Shown here piece after piece: positions 7,128 through 13,960 of a stretch of DNA of 64,000 nt (its first letter is position 1; each line of letters begins with the position of its first letter). Source of the DNA: Epilithonimonas mollis (GTDB taxonomy: Bacteria > Bacteroidota > Bacteroidia > Flavobacteriales > Weeksellaceae); the NCBI RefSeq assembly GCF_900142325.1, contig NZ_FRAM01000004.1:62001-126000 (forward strand), given 5' to 3'. The position numbers and the translations under genes were made by a program. Under the pieces are notes generated by a model that did no database searches, was not told the DNA's origin, and worked only from the letters and a program-made list of their open reading frames with translations.

Positions 7128-8339
7128 ATGAAACGTTCCGGAACTGCAGATTTACCATTGCATTACGGTCAGGTTCCGCCTTGGCTGTATGAGCGTATGT
7201 CCAGACTTGGATTGGCGATTGTGGAAGTGATTCTGGCAGATTACGGAAAAGATGAAGTATTGCGACGATTGGCCGACCCGTTTTGGTTTCAGAGTTTTGG
7301 GGCAGTGATGGGAATGGATTGGCATTCTTCGGGTATTACGACGTCTGTGATGGGCGCTTTGAAACGAGCCATTAATCCGAATTCTAAATCGCTTGGGATT
7401 TATATCGCTGGCGGAAAAGGCAAGTTCTCCAAAGATGCACCGAATGAATTACTTAGAATTGCAGATTCAACAGGACTTGACGGAAATGAATTGGTGCGTT
7501 GCAGTAAATTGTCTGCGAAGGTTGATAACACGGCGATTCAGGATGGTTACCAGCTTTACCTGCATAATTTTATATTGTCCGACCAAGGGAATTGGGCGGT
7601 TGTTCAGCAAGGGATGCACGATTCTGACGGAACGGCGAGACGATATCATTGGCTGTCAGAAAATGTGATTTCTTTTGTCAATGAACCTCACACGGGAATC
7701 TCCGGGGTTAATCGTGGGAATATTCTGAATCTCACTTCTTCAGAAGCAGAACAAAACAGAAACGGAATTGTTGACATCACAAAAACCGATTCCGAGAAAT
7801 GGATGCAGGATTTCCAGCGTTTGATTTTGCCGGCTCATCACGAGGTTTTGGCGAGTGATGTTGATATGAAAAAGTTAGGTAATATTCTTTGGCTGGCGAG
7901 AGAAAATGAACCTGAGAATTTTGAAGATTTACTGATGCTGAAAGGCGTTGGTCCGCGTACGATGCAGTCTCTGGCTTTGGTGAGTGAAGTGATTCACGGG
8001 GCGCCTTCCAGATTTACAGACCCGGCTCGTTTTTCTTTTGCGCACGGCGGAAAAGACGGTCATCCGTTTCCTGTTCCGACCCAAACTTATGATGAGACGA
8101 TTTCTATCCTAAAAACCGGCATTGAGAAAGCTAAGTTGGGAAATCAGGATAAGAATCTTGCGATTAAAAAACTACACGAAATTGCTGTGAGAACCGAAGA
8201 GAATTTCACACCGGATTTTAATGTTGAAAAAGTGATAGAAGAGGAGCGGCAAAACTCTTGGCGCTTTGGTGGGAAAACAGTTTTTGGCGATGCTAAACCT
8301 CCGAAACCGAATGATGGGATACAATTGAGTTTGTTTTGA
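7128..8339 (+). CDS. DUF763 family protein with helix-hairpin-helix motif
   Basis: This 403-aa cytoplasmic protein is recognisably DUF763 from its N-terminus (MKRSGTADLPLHYGQVPPWL), FGAVMGMDWHSSGITTSV, the SKLSAKVDNTAIQDGYQLYLH block and RYHWLSE. About residues 265-285, LMLKGVGPRTMQSLALVSE reads as a helix-hairpin-helix, the non-specific DNA-binding motif of repair nucleases and glycosylases. The family's function is unknown to me; the HhH motif suggests contact with nucleic acid. The ATG start is preceded by an A-rich stretch. The gene stands alone, followed by a tandem repeat. Confidence 0.85.
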   Translation: MKRSGTADLPLHYGQVPPWLYERMSRLGLAIVEVILADYGKDEVLRRLADPFWFQSFGAVMGMDWHSSGITTSVMGALKRAINPNSKSLGIYIAGGKGKFSKDAPNELLRIADSTGLDGNELVRCSKLSAKVDNTAIQDGYQLYLHNFILSDQGNWAVVQQGMHDSDGTARRYHWLSENVISFVNEPHTGISGVNRGNILNLTSSEAEQNRNGIVDITKTDSEKWMQDFQRLILPAHHEVLASDVDMKKLGNILWLARENEPENFEDLLMLKGVGPRTMQSLALVSEVIHGAPSRFTDPARFSFAHGGKDGHPFPVPTQTYDETISILKTGIEKAKLGNQDKNLAIKKLHEIAVRTEENFTPDFNVEKVIEEERQNSWRFGGKTVFGDAKPPKPNDGIQLSLF

Positions 8340-8368
8340 TTTTTTCTTTTCGAGTAAATAATAATGTT

Positions 8369-8536
8369 ACGGACAGGAGATTTCTTCTGACGATCACGAG
8401 TTTTCTTTTGACGGATGCTAGGTTTCTTTTTGCAGTAGCTAACTTTCTACTTACGGATAAGAGTTTTCTCTTTGCGGTTGCTAACTTTCTACTTTCAGTG
8501 AGGAGTTTTCTTTTTGTAGTAGAAGATTATTTTTAT
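8369..8536. repeat. 21-bp tandem repeat (8 degenerate units)
   Basis: Eight head-to-tail 21-base units, for example ACGGATAAGAG-TTTTCTCTTT. The second half of each unit is T-rich and conserved (TTTCTNTTT); the first half alternates between AC-start and GC-start forms. Because 21 is a multiple of three, one frame stays open and would encode heptads such as AVANFLL and TDKSFLF. It lacks a convincing start of its own (a TTG overlapping the DUF763 stop codon), so I call it a repeat rather than a gene. Confidence 0.8.
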
Positions 8537-8632
8537 TGACAGTAATTTTTTATTTTGATATTCACGGATTGCAATTTTGCGTCATCGGAATTTTGTAGAT
8601 TTAATGTTATCAAATTAAATATTTTAATAAAA

Positions 8633-9004
8633 ATGGGAAGATTTAAAAGCGTTGAAATTAAAGACTTATTTTTTGAAGATTTCTATAAAATCTTTGATTC
8701 AGCTTTAGTAGATTTTGCAAAAGAATCTACTTTAACAGAGGGTGAAATTGTAAAAAAAATAGAACCAAAAATAAAAGATTTATTAAAGAATTATGAAGAA
8801 ACAAGTATAGATTTGTATGTGAAAAATCACAAATTCAAAATTAATGAATACTTAAAAAGTCATTTTAGAAATCAAAGAAAGATTGTAATTCATAATAAAA
8901 AATCTTTTATTTATTTCAATTTATATTTAAATGGATGCTCAATACTGTACGAGAAGATAATTGAAAGAATCCCTAGAAAACGAATAGATCAAACTTTAAA
9001 GTGA
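8633..9004 (+). CDS. DUF5677-like protein, N-terminal part (first of two overlapping frames)
   Basis: A 123-codon frame from ATG 8633 (MGRFKSVEIKDLFFEDFYKIF), preferred over an upstream start at 8555, ends at TGA 9002-9004. It is Lys-, Ile- and Asn-rich and probably helical. On its own I do not recognise it. The next frame begins at a GTG overlapping this stop and continues with a helical segment like the core of DUF5677 proteins, in which N-terminal and core parts belong to one chain. The last sense codons, TTA-AAG, form part of a T-TTA-AAG heptamer immediately before the stop. This is either a frameshifted gene, a programmed -1 frameshift, or two coupled genes. AT content is high compared with neighbours. 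Confidence 0.6.
   Translation: MGRFKSVEIKDLFFEDFYKIFDSALVDFAKESTLTEGEIVKKIEPKIKDLLKNYEETSIDLYVKNHKFKINEYLKSHFRNQRKIVIHNKKSFIYFNLYLNGCSILYEKIIERIPRKRIDQTLK
8995..9001 (+). promoter_or_regulatory. candidate -1 frameshift site (T TTA AAG before TGA)
   Basis: In the frame of the upstream ORF the bases read ACT TTA AAG TGA, which includes the slippery pattern X-XXY-YYZ as T-TTA-AAG. Slipping back one base gives TTT AAA GTG and enters the downstream ORF directly. An AT-rich palindrome (TATATTAATATA, about 9007-9018) follows but would make only a weak stem. Confidence 0.4.
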
Positions 9005-9693
9005 GTATATTAATATATGGCTTAATCATTCGAAAAGCATTTCAAATTAATGACTTATTAGCTAATGGTCATATTGATGGTTCGATGATTATCTGGCGTT
9101 CGCTTTATGAAAATGCAATAACTTTATTAATTTTAGCCACTGAAAATAGTAATGATTTAGCTCAGAAGTTTTCTCTTCACTCTACAAGGAGTTCCAAAAG
9201 GAAAATCCAAAGTTATAATAATACACACAAGCTGTTAAAATTTCCTCCATTGCCAAAATCAACTGACAAAATCATTGCTAATCAAATTAATGAAATAAAT
9301 GAAAAATATGGAAAAGATTTTTTAGAAAATGAATTTGGTTGGGCAAATGATTTATTTCCAGGAAAACAAAAAGCAAATCTTAAATTACTTGAAGAAAAAG
9401 TTGAAATGGAGAGATATAGACCATACTATATACTATGTAGTGAGCAAGTGCATTCTAATTTTAATAGCTTCAACAATTTTAAAGATGGTAAAGGATATTT
9501 TCTGCCTAGTCTTTTACATCCTGAAATTGATTTACAAGCATTTGTTGACCCAATGCAGTTTACACTTAGTATTTTACACGAAATCAATGATTATATTTTG
9601 TTTGAATTTTCTCCTTTAAATGAATATAACTTAAATTTATCTTTGTTTAGAAAAATTTTAGATGAATCACTAAAGACGTTTGATTTTAAATAA
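9001..9693 (+). CDS. DUF5677-like protein, C-terminal part
   Basis: This 230-aa frame opens with a GTG overlapping the upstream stop codon. Its first segment, GLIIRKAFQINDLLANGHIDGSMIIWRSLYENAITLLIL, resembles the core of DUF5677 family proteins (a helix, a G-x-x-DGA-like turn, W/R-S-L-x-E). The remainder contains ILCSEQVHSNFNSF, with a His at the position where many members of this group have one. The family has no firmly known function and is common in accessory regions. Low GC and isolation from operons suggest acquisition by transfer. A strong terminator follows directly. Confidence 0.6.
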   Translation: MSILIYGLIIRKAFQINDLLANGHIDGSMIIWRSLYENAITLLILATENSNDLAQKFSLHSTRSSKRKIQSYNNTHKLLKFPPLPKSTDKIIANQINEINEKYGKDFLENEFGWANDLFPGKQKANLKLLEEKVEMERYRPYYILCSEQVHSNFNSFNNFKDGKGYFLPSLLHPEIDLQAFVDPMQFTLSILHEINDYILFEFSPLNEYNLNLSLFRKILDESLKTFDFK

Positions 9694-9696
9694 TTA

Positions 9697-9728
9697 AAAC
9701 CCGCTTAAGAAATCTCTTAGGCGGGTTT
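9697..9728. terminator. bidirectional terminator between convergent genes
   Basis: AAACCCGCTTAAGA, loop AATC, TCTTAGGCGGGTTT form a 14-bp stem with one G-U pair. T-rich sequence follows on the plus strand, and the A-rich left arm gives a T-run on the minus strand. It sits between the DUF5677-like gene and the acyl-CoA dehydrogenase gene. Confidence 0.85.
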
Positions 9729-9754
9729 ATTATTTCAATCAAATTGATTAATTA

Positions 9755-11542
9755 TTAATAAGAACCTTTCTCAATAAAATGCGCAGCAACTTTTTCTGTC
9801 AATGCAATTGGATTAGGTGTGTTCACATATTTTGTGAAACGTCTTAGTCCGGCTAACATCATTCTTTGCTCGTCGCCTTCGGAGAAAGAAACAATACCTT
9901 CTTTGGCGTTGGTAGTGATGATTTCTACCGCTTTGTAAAGATTCAGTCTTGCCATTGCTGCTTCTACAGAATCTGTTGAGAAATGCTTTTCAGCTCTCAG
10001 GATGGCGGATTCTGCCATATAGATTTGGTTCAGGATTTCGGAAGCGTTTAGTAGCAAATGCTGCTGTTTCTCGATGTCCATCATATATTTTTGAAGCGCA
10101 GAACCGGAAACCATTAAGAATACTTTCTTCAAATTCTTGATCACTTCTTTTTCCTCAGACATATATTCTGAATAATCCGGAATGTCGAAAGACGGAATGC
10201 TCATCAATTCTTTAGCGACGTTTTTCGCCGGCGTTAACAAATCGATTTTGCCTTGCATCGCCCGTTTGATTAACATTCCAACAGCTAAAAGTCGGTTGAT
10301 TTCGTTGGTTCCTTCATAGATTCTGGAAATTCTGGAATCTCTCCAGGCCGCTTCCATTGGAGTATCTTCGGAGAAGCCCATTCCACCATAGATTTGGATA
10401 CCTTCATCAGCTGTATGCTGTGCTAAATCTGATACGAAAACCTTCAGGATAGAACATTCTACAGCAAATTCTTCCACACCTTTCAGTTCCGCTTCTTCGT
10501 GGTTCATTCCGCCAGCAACCAATTCTTCGATTTTGTCTTCCACATTTTTTGCAGCTCGGTAAGAACCCGCTTCGCTCACGAAAGCACCTGTCGCCATCTC
10601 TGCCAACTTCTTACGAATCGCTCCAAAGGTATTGATAGAAACGCCAAACTGTTTTCTCTCCGCAGAGTAAGTCAAAGAATAATTCAGGATTCTTCTTTGG
10701 GCATCCAGACAAGCTGCTGCTAATTTGATTCGTCCAACGTTCAGAGCGTTCAATGCGATTTTGAAACCGTTGTTTCTTTCGCCCAAAAGATTCTCCACAG
10801 GGATTTTCATATCATTGAAGAAAACCTGACGCGTAGAAGACGCACGGATTCCCAATTTGTGTTCCTCTTCTCCAAAAGTCAGACTCTCAGGGTTTTCCAA
10901 TTCTGAACGGTTGATGACGAATCCTGTAATGTTTTTATCATCATCAATCTTTGCAAACAATGTGAATGTATCAGCAAATCCTGCGTTGGAAATCCACATT
11001 TTTTGTCCGTTGATGATATAATGTTTTCCGTCTTCAGACAGTTTTGCTCTTGTTTTTCCGCTGTTGGCATCAGAACCTGCATCCGGTTCAGTCAAACAAT
11101 AAGCTCCGAATTTAGTTCCAGCCGCCAAGTCCGGTAGATATTTTTGTTTTTGTTCTTCGGTTCCGTAAAGCAGGATAGGAAGCGTTCCGATTCCGGTGTG
11201 CGCACCATAAGCCGTTGCTAATGAACCCGTAGAACCGGAAAGGTAATCGCAAGCCAGCATTGTTGTTACGAATCCCATTTCCAATCCGCCATAAGCTTCC
11301 GGAACAGCGATTCCCAGGAATCCCATTTCCCCGATTTTACGCATCACTTCCTCCGTATAAGCGTAATCTTTTTTCTCGAATCTTTCCTTATTCGGAACTA
11401 CTTCTTTATCTATGAATTCCTTTGCAGAATCCCGAAGCATCTTTTGTTCTTCGGAAAGTTCTTCGATGCTGAAAATTTCCTGAGCAGAAATATCCTTTAC
11501 CAAGAATTCTCCGCCGTCTAATGTTTTAGTTTCTGTTGACAT
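9755..11542 (-). CDS. acyl-CoA dehydrogenase (long/very-long-chain type)
   Basis: This flavoenzyme performs the first oxidation step of fatty-acid beta-oxidation. At 595 aa it has the ~380-residue acyl-CoA dehydrogenase core plus a C-terminal helical extension, as in VLCAD/ACAD9-like proteins. The core contains GAYCLTEPDAGSDANSGKTRA, INGQKMWISNAGFADTFTLFAKI, LGIRASSTRQVFFNDMKIP, and RDSRISRIYEGTNEINRLL, which carries the catalytic Glu. It is the last gene of the marR-fad operon, separated from thiolase by the repeat-bracketed four-helix-bundle gene. Control by the upstream MarR protein is likely. Confidence 0.93.
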   Translation of the reverse strand: MSTETKTLDGGEFLVKDISAQEIFSIEELSEEQKMLRDSAKEFIDKEVVPNKERFEKKDYAYTEEVMRKIGEMGFLGIAVPEAYGGLEMGFVTTMLACDYLSGSTGSLATAYGAHTGIGTLPILLYGTEEQKQKYLPDLAAGTKFGAYCLTEPDAGSDANSGKTRAKLSEDGKHYIINGQKMWISNAGFADTFTLFAKIDDDKNITGFVINRSELENPESLTFGEEEHKLGIRASSTRQVFFNDMKIPVENLLGERNNGFKIALNALNVGRIKLAAACLDAQRRILNYSLTYSAERKQFGVSINTFGAIRKKLAEMATGAFVSEAGSYRAAKNVEDKIEELVAGGMNHEEAELKGVEEFAVECSILKVFVSDLAQHTADEGIQIYGGMGFSEDTPMEAAWRDSRISRIYEGTNEINRLLAVGMLIKRAMQGKIDLLTPAKNVAKELMSIPSFDIPDYSEYMSEEKEVIKNLKKVFLMVSGSALQKYMMDIEKQQHLLLNASEILNQIYMAESAILRAEKHFSTDSVEAAMARLNLYKAVEIITTNAKEGIVSFSEGDEQRMMLAGLRRFTKYVNTPNPIALTEKVAAHFIEKGSY

Positions 11543-11566
11543 ATTGTTGTGATTTTAAATTTTTAA

Positions 11567-11660
11567 TTTGAGATGATAGATAATAGACGGATAGATGATA
11601 GACTTTTTGAATTGTTTTTAAATATCATTAATTGTCTATTTTCTATCAGTCTATCATCTC
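11567..11660. repeat. repeat block downstream of the four-helix-bundle gene
   Basis: It contains TTTGAGATGATAGATAATAG followed by AC (11567-11588), identical in direct orientation to 12050-12071. Bases 11578-11603 are exactly inverted at 12107-12132. The right part (11634-11660, GTCTATTTTCTATCAGTCTA onward) is a rough inverted counterpart of the left, so the block itself can fold. Confidence 0.75.
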
Positions 11661-11661
11661 T

Positions 11662-12027
11662 TTAGTCTTTTAATGTATTTTGAAATACCATTGTTGCTCT
11701 TTGAAATTCTTCAATTTTAATTTCGAAGATTTCACATTGTTCGTTTGATAAATATTTTCGATGATTTGCTAACAAAATTTGAGTTTGCAATTCAAATGAT
11801 GAACCTAAAGAAATATCCAAAAAATGACTGAAAGATTTATTGGTTCTGCTTGAACCTTCTGCAATATTTGACGGAATTGATATTGAACATCTGTCCATCT
11901 GAGTTTTCAAACCATATTTTTCATAAGTTGGAAAAGTATCAGTTAGGTCTAATGTCAGTTTTGATATTTCCATTGCCATTTGCCAAATCTTAAGCTTTTT
12001 AAAATTGTGTCTTTTAAATTCATTCAT
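11662..12027 (-). CDS. four-helix-bundle protein (23S rRNA intervening-sequence type)
   Basis: This 121-aa protein belongs to the small S23/IVP four-helix-bundle family. HNFKKLKIWQMAMEISKLTLDLT is the first helix with the family's KLxVWQxA motif, and CSISIPSNIAEGSSR is the strongly conserved turn, followed by two amphipathic helices. Relatives are encoded in intervening sequences of 23S rRNA genes and, as Avd, beside diversity-generating reverse transcriptases; neither is present here. It lies in the gap between thiolase and acyl-CoA dehydrogenase, in operon orientation, bracketed by a 26-base inverted repeat and a 22-base direct repeat. This suggests it came in as a cassette. Molecular function is unknown. 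Confidence 0.85.
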   Translation of the reverse strand: MNEFKRHNFKKLKIWQMAMEISKLTLDLTDTFPTYEKYGLKTQMDRCSISIPSNIAEGSSRTNKSFSHFLDISLGSSFELQTQILLANHRKYLSNEQCEIFEIKIEEFQRATMVFQNTLKD

Positions 12028-12049
12028 TTGTTGTGTTTTAAAAATTTTA

Positions 12050-12139
12050 TTTGAGATGATAGATAATAGACTAATAGAAATAGATTTTCAATTTTTTTTT
12101 TAATTCGTCTATCATCTATCCGTCTATTATCTATTAGTC
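12050..12139. repeat. repeat block upstream of the four-helix-bundle gene
   Basis: The left part repeats the 22-base word of 11567-11588 in direct orientation. The right part, 12107-12132, is the exact reverse complement of 11578-11603. The block also folds on itself through TAATAGA / TCTATTA words. It fills the gap between the thiolase stop codon and the four-helix-bundle gene. Confidence 0.75.
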
Positions 12140-13315
12140 TTAAAGCAACTCAAACACACTCGCAGCACCTTGACCTGTTCCAACGCACATTGTCACAACG
12201 CCGTATTTGCTGTTTCTGCGTTTCATCTCGTCAAGAAGTTGAACTGTTAATTTGGTTCCTGTACAGCCAAGTGGATGTCCTAGTGCGATTGCGCCTCCGT
12301 TTACGTTGACGATTTCTGGATTGATGTTCAATTCTCTCAAGATAGCGACGGATTGAGAAGCAAACGCTTCATTCAATTCAAACAAATCGATGTCAGATTG
12401 TTTAAGACCTGCCTGTTCCAACGCTTTCGGAATGGCATACATTGGTCCAATTCCCATAATTCTTGGCGGAACACCGACAGTAGAATAGGAGAGAAGTCTC
12501 GCCACCGGAGTCAGGTTTAATTCTTTCACCATTCTTTCCGACATCACCATTGTGAAAGCGGCGCCGTCAGATGTTTGTGAAGAATTTCCAGCCGTTACAG
12601 AACCATTGGCTGCAAAAACAGGACGAAGTTTTGCCAAGGCTTCAATTGATGTATCAGCTCTTGGACCTTCGTCTTGTTTAAATGCATATTCTTTGGTCTG
12701 AATTTTTTCCTTATCGTCAAGGAAATTATATTTCACATCAATCGGAACAATCTGATTCTCAAATTTTCCTTCTTGGATGGCTTTCATTGCCTTCTGATGA
12801 GAATTATAGGCAAAAAGATCTTGCTCCTCACGACTCACTTTGAATTCGTTGGCAACCGCCTCCGCTGTCAATCCCATTCCCCAATAATAATCGGGATTTG
12901 ATCTGGCCAGATCCGTATCCGGAATTGGTTTGTAACCGCCCATCGGAATGTAAGACATACTTTCCGCACCACCAGCGATGATACATTCTGCCATTCCTGC
13001 TTTGATTTTCGCTGCCGCAATCGCAATCGATTCTGACCCTGATGCACAATATCTGTTCACTGTCACACCCGGAACTTTATCTGTATCCAATCCCATCAAT
13101 GAAATGAGTCTTGCGACATTCAGTCCTTGCTCTGCTTCCGGCATTGCACAACCGACTATCAAATCGTCGATGCGAGCCGGGTCAAGATTTGGAACATCTT
13201 TCATAAGACGTTCTATTACAGTTGCCGCCATATCATCCGGACGTGTAAAACGCAAAGACCCTTTCGGCGCTTTACCAACTGCTGTTCTGTATCCTGTTAC
13301 TATATATGCTTCCAT
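12140..13315 (-). CDS. fadA: acetyl-CoA C-acyltransferase (thiolase)
   Basis: It performs the last step of beta-oxidation, cleaving 3-ketoacyl-CoA with CoA. The 391-aa protein shows the nucleophilic Cys90 in VNRYCASGSE, then NEAFASQ, GGAIALGHPLGCTGTK with the catalytic His, and VVTMCVGTGQGAA with the second catalytic Cys. Length and motif spacing are normal for degradative thiolases, and the fad neighbours support degradation rather than synthesis. In this operon the multifunctional hydratase/dehydrogenase gene lies upstream, separated by a REP-transposase cassette. The symbol is by role and neighbourhood. Confidence 0.94.
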   Translation of the reverse strand: MEAYIVTGYRTAVGKAPKGSLRFTRPDDMAATVIERLMKDVPNLDPARIDDLIVGCAMPEAEQGLNVARLISLMGLDTDKVPGVTVNRYCASGSESIAIAAAKIKAGMAECIIAGGAESMSYIPMGGYKPIPDTDLARSNPDYYWGMGLTAEAVANEFKVSREEQDLFAYNSHQKAMKAIQEGKFENQIVPIDVKYNFLDDKEKIQTKEYAFKQDEGPRADTSIEALAKLRPVFAANGSVTAGNSSQTSDGAAFTMVMSERMVKELNLTPVARLLSYSTVGVPPRIMGIGPMYAIPKALEQAGLKQSDIDLFELNEAFASQSVAILRELNINPEIVNVNGGAIALGHPLGCTGTKLTVQLLDEMKRRNSKYGVVTMCVGTGQGAASVFELL

Positions 13316-13339
13316 ATTTTTGATTTTTGATTTTAATTT

Positions 13340-13406
13340 GCCTCGTAGAGGTTTTCTGTTAATAGCGATGATTTTATTTTAGCGGAGCTCCGTAGGAGCG
13401 ACCTGA
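13340..13406 (+). repeat. REP doublet, left side of transposase cassette
   Basis: Two palindromes, GCCTCGTAGAGG (13340-13351) and GCTCCGTAGGAGC (13387-13399), are separated by about 35 bases. The first is followed by CTGTTAATAG and the second by GACCTGATAA, giving a shared monomer of palindrome plus GACCTGTTAATAG-like tail. The same doublet organisation occurs at 54706-54780. Confidence 0.8.
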
Positions 13407-13412
13407 TAATTT

Positions 13413-13874
13413 TTATTCAATCCATTCGAATAAATATTTAGAATCATATTCGATTTCGAATTTTTCTAAAAAATCCAAATATTCGTTTTTGAAAGATTTG
13501 TTCTTATGATGTTCTTCTTGGTTTAAGATATATTTCACTACAGCATCCACACTGCTTTTAGAATACGAAAAAGCTCCATAACCTTCTTGCCAGTTAAACT
13601 TGCCATTAATCCAATTCTTGTCGTTGATGAATTTGGATGAACCAGCTTTAATATCCCTCACTAAATCTGATACTGAAATATTTGGATTCATACTTATCAG
13701 AATATGGACGTGATCTGGCATTGCAAAAACAGCGAATGATTTTTGTCCTCTATTATAAATTATACCTGTCATAAATTTATGCAGTTCTTCCCGATTCTCT
13801 TTTGGAATCAGATTTTGTCTTCCTTTTACAGCGAAAACAATCTGAACATAAATCTGTGTATAGGTATTTGCCAT
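13413..13874 (-). CDS. REP-associated tyrosine transposase (Y1, IS200 type), intact
   Basis: This complete 153-aa Y1 transposase starts MANTYTQIYVQIVFAVKGRQ, as usual for RAYT/IS200 proteins. It has the HUH metal site in MPDHVHILIS, FNWQEGYGAFSYS, and the candidate catalytic Tyr in VVKYILNQEEHH. It is bracketed on both sides by REP doublets of one sequence family, which it presumably recognises as single-stranded hairpins. It occupies the gap between thiolase and the fadB/fadN-like gene, in operon orientation. Such single-copy domesticated transposases are thought to spread REPs rather than move themselves. It differs clearly from the broken homologue at 568-1021. Confidence 0.92.
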   Translation of the reverse strand: MANTYTQIYVQIVFAVKGRQNLIPKENREELHKFMTGIIYNRGQKSFAVFAMPDHVHILISMNPNISVSDLVRDIKAGSSKFINDKNWINGKFNWQEGYGAFSYSKSSVDAVVKYILNQEEHHKNKSFKNEYLDFLEKFEIEYDSKYLFEWIE

Positions 13875-13888
13875 CTTTTTTTAATTAT

Positions 13889-13957
13889 CAGGTCGCCTCT
13901 ACGAGGCTCTGTTTAACTATAATATAATTATCTATTAACAGGTCGCTCCTACGGAGC
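13889..13957 (-). repeat. REP doublet, right side of transposase cassette
   Basis: On the minus strand: GCTCCGTAGGAGC (13957-13945) with the tail GACCTGTTAATAG, then GCCTCGTAGAGGC (13907-13895) with GACCTGATAA. The two monomer types are the same as at 13340-13406, in the opposite orientation, so the transposase gene lies between inverted doublets. The repeat ends 3 bp before the stop codon of the upstream gene. Confidence 0.8.
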
Positions 13958-13960
13958 TTC

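Noticed and set aside
8336-8539. 67-codon frame of hydrophobic heptads
   Set aside because: It is generated by the 21-bp tandem repeat and starts with a TTG overlapping the DUF763 stop; kept as a repeat, not a gene.
9007-9018. TATATTAATATA as a stimulatory structure for frameshifting
   Set aside because: An all-AT 12-base palindrome would be too unstable by itself; noted only as context of the slippery heptamer.
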